DNA from: an uncultured Gemmatimonadota bacterium
Lineage (GTDB): Bacteria > Gemmatimonadota > Gemmatimonadetes > Gemmatimonadales > Gemmatimonadaceae
Reading direction: 5' to 3'
Length of the DNA stretch: 64,000 bases
Assembly: GCA_902826615.1 (NCBI GenBank)
Contig: CADEFN010000001.1
Span: 124,001-188,000, forward strand
Below the pieces are notes generated by a model that was given only the letters and a program-made list of their open reading frames with translations, ran no database searches and was not told where the DNA came from. Position numbers and translations under genes: made by a program. This document shows positions 58,864 to 64,000 of this stretch, piece after piece. Numbering within the stretch: the first letter of the stretch is position 1; the number at the start of each line of letters is the position of its first letter.

Positions 58864-60843
58864 TCACTCGCCGAACGACGCCGCATTCTCCGCGTCCGAC
58901 GCCACCTGACGCAACACCATCTCCCGATACACCCCACCTGCACTCATCAGCTCCTCGTGTGTGCCCCGCTCGGTGATGCGGCCATCCACCATCAGCAGAA
59001 TCAGATCTGCCCGCCGGATCGTGCTCAGCCGATGTGCAATCACAAAGGTCGTCCGGCCCGCCAGCAGTGTGGACATCGACGCCTGGATGAGCTGCTCACT
59101 CTCCGTATCCAGATTGGACGTCGCCTCATCGAGAATGAGAATCTGCGGCTCCGCCAGAAAGGCACGCGCAATCGCGAGACGCTGCTGCTGACCCCCAGAC
59201 AGCTTCACCCCACGCTCACCCACCAGGGTCTCGTACCCCTCGGGGAGCCGTTCGATGAACTCGTGCGCATTGGCACGTTTGGCCGCCTGCACCACCTCAT
59301 CGTCGCTGGCTGCCTGCCTGGCATAGGCGAGGTTGTCACGCACCGATCCATCAAAGAGAAAGACGTCCTGCTGCACAATGGCCAGGACATTGCGATACGT
59401 CCGCAACTTGAAGTCGCGCAGATCGGTGCCGTTGAGCAGAATGCGGCCGCGAGTGGGATCGTGGAACCGCGCGACGAGATCGGTGACGGTGGTTTTCCCG
59501 GCGCCGCTGCGCCCCACGAGCGCCACCACCGATCCACCGGGGACCACGACGCTGAAGTCGTGTACCACGGGGCGCCCCTCGCGATACTCGAAATCCACCT
59601 GGTCAAACCGGAGTTCACGCACGCTCTCAGGGGCGTCAACGGCGCTGGCCTTATCGGGTTTGTCGGCCGGCATGGCCAGCACTTCGAACACCCGCTCCAT
59701 CGCCGCCAGCGATCGCTGCAGCTCGCTGAATGAGTTCACGATGTTCCACACCGGGTTCATCAGCAGGAACGTGTACCACTGGAAGGTCATGATGTCGCCA
59801 ATCGTTGCGCGGCCGATGGCGTTGAGGTACCCGCCATACCACACGATCACGACATTCACACCCGCCGTCAGCAGCCCCCACGAGGTCCAGATGAGCAGCT
59901 CTCGGCGATGGGCAAACAACTCCTTGCGCAGGACGCCATGGCGCCCGCGCATGTAGTCCAGCAGCTCGCGCACCTCACGTCCAAAGGCGCGCACCACCCG
60001 AATGCCACCAAAAGCCTCACCCACGCGGCCGTCGATGGCTTCCACGTCCTTGCGCACGGTGCGATAGATGGGCCGGATACGCCGAGCCGACGCGAAACTC
60101 ATGAGCATGGCCCCGGGAATAACGGCCATCGCCATGAGCGCGAGACGCCAATTGAGGCTGAACAGAATCCCGACGGCGATGACGAGCCTGATCACCGACA
60201 GCGACGGCGAGATCACCGCCATCTGCAGCAACCCGGTGGTGGTGTCCACGTCGCCAGTCAGCCGTGACAAGATGCCGCCGGTTTTCATCTCCCAGACGTC
60301 AGGCAAGGGGAGATGGAGCAGCCGGTCATACAAGGCCCGCCGCAGGCTCAGCATGACACGTGTGTTCAGCACGCGCTGGCGGTAGTCTTTGGTGACACGG
60401 ACGATGTTCACCAGAATGACGACACCAAGAAAGGCGGCACCGGTGAGGTTGAGCCGGCGGAGCCGTGATGCCTGATCGAGCGCGTCGTTGAGCAGCACCT
60501 TATCGATGATGAACCGCATGAAGAGCGGCTCGATCATTTCCATCCCGGCCACCATGAGGGCCAGGAGGAACACGCCACCTAACGACCATCGATACGGCCG
60601 CAGCCACCGCAGGTATTCACGCAGATACTCGCGGCGCCTCCCGCGGAGCATCCCCTTCTTCCCGTCTGGTGCGGGCGGCTGCAGGGGCGCCCCGGGCCGC
60701 TTGTCGGCGGCATCCACAATGGCGTCCAGCCGACGGTGTTTATAGTCGTCGACGAACTGGCGATATCGCTGGCGGGAAGATCTGGCGCGGGACACGGGCA
60801 GGGAGGGGGTTGCGGAACTTATCCATCCGCAGACGTCACGCAC
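58864..60843 (-). CDS. ABC exporter, fused permease and ATPase
   Basis: Up to 659 residues. The permease domain has six segments (RWSLGGVFLLALMVAGMEMI onwards). The ATPase has Walker A GRSGAGKTTV, Q-loop IVQQDVFLFDGSV, signature LSGGQQQRLAIARAF, Walker B ILILDEATSNLD and H-loop IAHRLST, all intact. It is of the MsbA/lipid- or drug-export type. The start is uncertain: GTG 60843 or GTG 60795 (SRARSSRQRY); neither has a strong ribosome site. Confidence 0.92.
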   Translation of the reverse strand: MRDVCGWISSATPSLPVSRARSSRQRYRQFVDDYKHRRLDAIVDAADKRPGAPLQPPAPDGKKGMLRGRRREYLREYLRWLRPYRWSLGGVFLLALMVAGMEMIEPLFMRFIIDKVLLNDALDQASRLRRLNLTGAAFLGVVILVNIVRVTKDYRQRVLNTRVMLSLRRALYDRLLHLPLPDVWEMKTGGILSRLTGDVDTTTGLLQMAVISPSLSVIRLVIAVGILFSLNWRLALMAMAVIPGAMLMSFASARRIRPIYRTVRKDVEAIDGRVGEAFGGIRVVRAFGREVRELLDYMRGRHGVLRKELFAHRRELLIWTSWGLLTAGVNVVIVWYGGYLNAIGRATIGDIMTFQWYTFLLMNPVWNIVNSFSELQRSLAAMERVFEVLAMPADKPDKASAVDAPESVRELRFDQVDFEYREGRPVVHDFSVVVPGGSVVALVGRSGAGKTTVTDLVARFHDPTRGRILLNGTDLRDFKLRTYRNVLAIVQQDVFLFDGSVRDNLAYARQAASDDEVVQAAKRANAHEFIERLPEGYETLVGERGVKLSGGQQQRLAIARAFLAEPQILILDEATSNLDTESEQLIQASMSTLLAGRTTFVIAHRLSTIRRADLILLMVDGRITERGTHEELMSAGGVYREMVLRQVASDAENAASFGE

Positions 60844-60878
60844 CCCGCGAAAGTGTCATCCCAATCGATCAACTCGGC

Positions 60879-62375
60879 TCAGCCGCGACTCAGCTCGGCG
60901 GTGTAGATACGCCCCACCCCGTCACGTGCTTCCACACGCCAGCGTCGCCCCGCCGGCGACGCCGCCGCGTAAGAGAGGTGATTCGTACGAAGCGGCTCCA
61001 CCCAAGTGCGGCGCTCGGGCAGGTTTGGTCCGCTATGCAGCTTTACCGACCGCGGATCGAAGCCCCGCCGCTGCGACATGAGACCCCGCGGCTCCCCATC
61101 CTCGAACCAGCGCACCACCCACGAGGGATCCCAGTCCCACACATTCGCGACCAGATCGCCCGGCGCACTTGGTTCGGAACCGGGAGGGTAGAGCCGCATC
61201 TGGTACGAGGCGTCCTGGCCCGTGGCCTTGTACCGCCACGTGACCTGCTCATCCTTCGCCTCATAGACCACGTAGCCGTTCGGTGTGCCATCGAAACAGA
61301 TGTCACCACTCCACCACGCACCACAAACCGCACCTGCCACATGTTCGTGCACCGTGCCGTGTGTGCGGTGTTCGCTCTCGTGGGTGTGGCCTGCGATGAC
61401 ATGCACCTTGTGCCGCTCCAGTAGCCGGTAGAAGGCGTCGCGGTTGGTGAGTTGCGAGCTGGCGGCTGGTGACGGCTCGTTGTTGCGGATGTATTGCGAA
61501 CTCTCCAGTGGAATGTGGAGAAACACCACCACCATGCGTCCGGGCTCGACAAAGGTCAGGTCGGCCTTGAGCCAGTCGAGTTGCTCCTCGGTGAGATACC
61601 CCAGGTAACCTGCGCCGTACCAGAAGACGTCATTCAGCACGATGTAGTGGATGGCGCCGACATCAAAGGCGTAGTGCGAGGGGCCGAAGTGGCGGGCAAA
61701 CGTATCGGTTGAGCTTTCCGTCGTGCGTGCCTTCTGGTCGAGATCATGATTGCCCACCACCTGGGCAAAGGGCACACCCATCCGCGACACGGCCCGTTCG
61801 TATTCAGGATACAACGCCAGGTCGTCGTACATGATGTCGCCGCACGCCACACCAAACACGGGCTGCTCTCCAAGCGCCTGTCGCGTGTTCAGCACATCGG
61901 GGACGGTCTCGTTATGCAGTCGCCCGATTTCATACATGTTTTCGGTCTGGTTGTCGGCCAGAATCAGGACGGCATGACGACTTTCGTCGCCGCGGCGCGC
62001 CACCAGCTCGAACTGATGGGACACCTCATTCGAAACGCCAATCGGTGTGTGCAGTCGCGTGGTGCCCGATGGAGCCATGGGCAACTCGTAGCCCGCGGGA
62101 GGACAAACACTCAGAAAGCGCTGGGTGCTGGTGCTCGCAAAGTCGAAACGGCCAGCGTCGTCCACGCGCACCACGGTTCGGCCGTCGGTTACCCGGGCAC
62201 CGGGAACCGCACGTCCCGCCGAGACGACACGTCCTCGCACACGGACCGGGCGCGCGATGTCGGCAGGTGACCAGAGTTGCCATGGCCGATAGGGATCGCG
62301 TATGAGAAGCTCGGGAAGCGCGAGACCCACGCCCATTCCGGCAGTAGTGGCGAGAAAAGTGCGCCGCGTGGTCAT
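60879..62375 (-). CDS. Tat-exported calcineurin-like phosphoesterase
   Basis: 498 residues. MTTRRTFLATTAGMGVGLAL is a Tat signal; AGGAG precedes ATG 62375. A short beta domain comes first (VRVRGRVVSAGRAVPGARVTD, a carboxypeptidase-regulatory-like fold), then the metallophosphoesterase: GDIMYDD, VVGNHD, FLHIPLES and IAGHTHESEH supply the dinuclear metal ligands. A C-terminal beta domain follows. Family members include secreted nucleotidases and phosphodiesterases; the substrate is unknown. Confidence 0.88.
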   Translation of the reverse strand: MTTRRTFLATTAGMGVGLALPELLIRDPYRPWQLWSPADIARPVRVRGRVVSAGRAVPGARVTDGRTVVRVDDAGRFDFASTSTQRFLSVCPPAGYELPMAPSGTTRLHTPIGVSNEVSHQFELVARRGDESRHAVLILADNQTENMYEIGRLHNETVPDVLNTRQALGEQPVFGVACGDIMYDDLALYPEYERAVSRMGVPFAQVVGNHDLDQKARTTESSTDTFARHFGPSHYAFDVGAIHYIVLNDVFWYGAGYLGYLTEEQLDWLKADLTFVEPGRMVVVFLHIPLESSQYIRNNEPSPAASSQLTNRDAFYRLLERHKVHVIAGHTHESEHRTHGTVHEHVAGAVCGAWWSGDICFDGTPNGYVVYEAKDEQVTWRYKATGQDASYQMRLYPPGSEPSAPGDLVANVWDWDPSWVVRWFEDGEPRGLMSQRRGFDPRSVKLHSGPNLPERRTWVEPLRTNHLSYAAASPAGRRWRVEARDGVGRIYTAELSRG

Positions 62376-62504
62376 GACTGCTCCTCTCAGGTCGCGTTCA
62401 GACGTGAGTGTAGCACCGAAACGCGAAGACTTCACGAGGTGAGCGCCAACGAGCACGTCACGAGTTTGCTCCTGGTCGTGGCCGAGGCCGGTTATCCTTC
62501 GCCC

Positions 62505-63266
62505 ATGTCTCTTGTCCGATTTCTGCTAGCTGCAGCCCTGTGCCCACTGGCTCTGTCAGCGCAACGCGCCCCTGACTCGCTGCGGGTGCCGATTCTTGTG
62601 TATCACAACATCCAGTCGAAGGCCGAGGCCCGCGGCATTCGCGCCCCTGATCTGACCATGCGCCCCGAAGTGTTTGCGGCGCAGATGCAGTATCTGAAGG
62701 ACCGCAAAATTCCGGTGGTCTCGTTCATCGCCCTGCTCGACGCCCTGGAGGGAAAGGGGAAGGTGCCACCGGGGGCCGTGGTGCTCACCTTTGATGACGG
62801 GCGGCTGAACCAGTACCAAAGTGCCTATCCGGTGCTCAGGAAACATGGCTTCACGGCGACCTTCTTTCCGTTCACACATGCCATGAACAAGAACCCGAAG
62901 TATTTCACCTGGGCTCAGCTGGAAGAGATGCAGAAGGCCGGGATGACCATCGGGTCACACACGTCGCTGCATGAGCGGGTGGATCGGATGAAGGGCGACA
63001 AGATGCACGCCGAGATTTCGGGGAGCCGCGAATTGCTCATGTCCAAACTTGGCAAGGCAGCGGGCGAGTTGTTCTCGTACCCTTTTGGTGTGCTCGCCCC
63101 GCAAGGGGACTCCGCAGTGCGGGCCGCCGGGTATCGCGCGGCGCGAGCCTACACGGGTGGTGCCTGGAACAACTGGCAGCTGCGCTGGCGGCTGCGTGCA
63201 GTGCCGGTGACCGAGGACATGAAGCGGTTTACCGCGATGGTGGACCCGGGCGCGCCGCCGAGCTAG
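62505..63266 (+). CDS. polysaccharide deacetylase (NodB-like), secreted
   Basis: 253 residues. Signal peptide SLVRFLLAAALCPLALS. NodB motifs are VPILVYHNI at the start, VVLTFDDGRLNQY (TFDDG catalytic and metal Asp), IGSHTSLHERVD (H-x-x-x-x-H) and FSYPFG. This is the PgaB/peptidoglycan-deacetylase type that removes acetyl groups from polysaccharides. It is divergent from the phosphoesterase and converges with the gene at 63405. Confidence 0.91.
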   Translation: MSLVRFLLAAALCPLALSAQRAPDSLRVPILVYHNIQSKAEARGIRAPDLTMRPEVFAAQMQYLKDRKIPVVSFIALLDALEGKGKVPPGAVVLTFDDGRLNQYQSAYPVLRKHGFTATFFPFTHAMNKNPKYFTWAQLEEMQKAGMTIGSHTSLHERVDRMKGDKMHAEISGSRELLMSKLGKAAGELFSYPFGVLAPQGDSAVRAAGYRAARAYTGGAWNNWQLRWRLRAVPVTEDMKRFTAMVDPGAPPS

Positions 63267-63297
63267 CCGGTCCACAAGCAGGTCGGCACAGCGCCCC

Positions 63298-63385
63298 CCG
63301 CTCCAGCACGTTCCCCAAACAGGGGAACGCGCGCGATCACCATCAGGGGCCCAGTGTCTTTCCGCGTCTCAGCGACCCTGGGCCC
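63298..63385. repeat. multi-hairpin intergenic element, copy 2
   Basis: Between convergent genes. It has GTTCCCC (63310-63316) with GGGGAAC (63322-63328), then GGGCCCAG (63347-63354) with CTGGGCCC (63378-63385). Gene-proximal CCGCTCCAGCACGTTCC (63298-63314) is shared with 16181-16197. The GGGGCCCAG-(C/T)-GTCTTT and CTGGGCCCTGAC blocks match copy 1 at 42.7 kb. Probably a bidirectional terminator. Confidence 0.65.
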
Positions 63386-63404
63386 TGACGTCCGCACCTG
63401 AACT

Positions 63405-63767
63405 TCAGAAGGGCGGGATGAAGAGGTTTACCTTCTCCCCCGCACTCACCATGATCTCGTCGCTCACGGCGTTGGAGCGGCTACCGATGGGATGCACGGC
63501 AAAACGCAGCTGCGTGCTGCTGAACACCATCTCCTTGGGCACCGTAAACTGCTGCACGGTAAAGCCGCTCACCGTCCCCAGCCGCTGTACCCGCAGCCCC
63601 TGCACGGCATACACCACCGCATCATTGAACGCGGTGTTCTCCACTTCGAGGATTGTCTTCCCCTTCTTCTGCGTCTCGGCATCGGTGGGGAAGCGATAGG
63701 CCACGGGCTTCCCCAAGCCGCTCACGAGCGCCGCGCTCAGCGCAAAATGCATCATCATCGCCCGCAT
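63405..63767 (-). CDS. small secreted protein of unknown function
   Basis: 120 residues from ATG 63767, preceded by GGAGGAG. The N-terminus MRAMMMHFALSAALVSG is a signal. The chain is beta-rich: GKTILEVENTAFNDAVVYAV, RVQRLGTVSGFTVQQFTVP and LRFAVHPIGSRSNAV, ending VNLFIPPF. The C-terminal Phe and the repeats of hydrophobic strands suggest a secreted beta domain. No named family recognised. Confidence 0.75.
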   Translation of the reverse strand: MRAMMMHFALSAALVSGLGKPVAYRFPTDAETQKKGKTILEVENTAFNDAVVYAVQGLRVQRLGTVSGFTVQQFTVPKEMVFSSTQLRFAVHPIGSRSNAVSDEIMVSAGEKVNLFIPPF

Positions 63768-63928
63768 GGTCTCCTCCAGTGAGGTGTGCCCTTCCCTACC
63801 ATAAGAGGGGCTCGGGAGTTCAAAGGTTCCCGGGTTCCTTCTGCGCCTCATCACGCGCGAGTGTCGATTGGGCGTTTGCCATTCCGGACGGGTGCGACGC
63901 CCGACAACTTGTGGCGCACGAAACACCT

Positions 63929-64000
63929 ATGCCCTTCCCGTCCCTGCTACCCACCCGGCCGCCAGGCCGCAGCCTTGCTGCGGCTTTTCTGCTGCTGGCG
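63929..64000 (+). CDS. N-terminal start of a gene running off the right edge
   Basis: ATG 63929 opens a frame to the window edge, 24 codons. The translation starts MPFPSLLPTRPPGRSLAA and turns hydrophobic (AAAFLLLA), a typical signal-peptide beginning. The gene body lies outside the window, so the product cannot be named. No strong ribosome site is visible, so the start is tentative. Confidence 0.4.
   Translation, partial: MPFPSLLPTRPPGRSLAAAFLLLA

Noticed and set aside
6496-60584. TTA codons as Streptomyces-style bldA regulation
   Set aside because: The codons occur in ordinary housekeeping-type genes and in a fixed sequence context, which fits a DNA motif rather than rare-tRNA control.

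Overview
The window is about 64 kb of GC-rich (roughly two-thirds G+C), gene-dense bacterial chromosome with no rRNA, tRNA, insertion sequence, prophage or CRISPR array that I could recognise. The gene content fits a Gemmatimonadota-type heterotroph. It has four exported S9 peptidases, DUF885 and TldD/PmbA proteins with Tat signals, TolB/WD40-like propellers, lipoproteins whose mature end reads C-x-x-(x)-(V/I)-(T/G)-G-P, an Uma2 protein and many 4-nt ATGA/GTGA gene overlaps. That taxonomic placement is inference. The heptamer CGTTAGG/CCTAACG recurs 26 times through the window and forces TTA leucine codons in an otherwise GC-biased coding style.

Layout. 0-9.7 kb: end of an unidentified protein, an aldose 1-epimerase coupled to an S9 peptidase, an AraC regulator, VOC, Uma2 and MmcQ/YjbR proteins, a DUF3108 protein, and a membrane-fused spermidine-synthase-like protein. 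9.8-18.8 kb: a Tat-exported TldD/TldE pair; then the most notable locus, a peroxiredoxin-like protein with an in-frame TGA at the first redox cysteine (UPWC), followed by a SECIS-like hairpin and coupled to a TlpA-type thioredoxin; then an acetyltransferase, a methyltransferase, a COG0523 GTPase and an amidohydrolase. 18.8-27.8 kb, minus strand: a five-gene exported catabolic operon (DUF885, S9 peptidase, secreted protein, S9 peptidase, PQQ dehydrogenase) and an infA operon whose upstream region holds a terminator-like hairpin and a perfect palindrome.

28-36 kb: a PDZ-alpha/beta hydrolase, a beta-lactamase-fold hydrolase, a 56-residue basic protein, and a 1586-residue protein joining TPR, HD-GYP, GGDEF, ATPase and TPR modules. 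36-45 kb: small secreted and lipoproteins, a Rieske protein, hemolysin III, a sigma factor/membrane protein/Spy-like operon, a DsrE-like protein, a glutaminyl cyclase and a kelch protein. 45-51.4 kb: a MacB/LolD-type ABC pair, an S9 peptidase, and a Fur-family/ZIP/CopD metal operon with a Fur-like operator over the regulator's start codon. 51.6-64 kb: a methyltransferase-leucine dehydrogenase pair, a surface protein combining an HExxH domain, propeller and predicted barrel, an N-acyl-D-amino-acid deacylase, a patatin, an ABC exporter, a calcineurin-like phosphoesterase, a polysaccharide deacetylase, a small secreted protein and the start of another gene.

The strongest claim is the selenoprotein. 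It implies that the organism makes selenocysteine, with the machinery (selA, selB, selC, selD) outside this window. Other points worth a second look are the iterated CGTTAGG motif, the multi-domain c-di-GMP protein, the TldD with an altered zinc-ligand motif, and the paired-hairpin element found between two convergent gene pairs.
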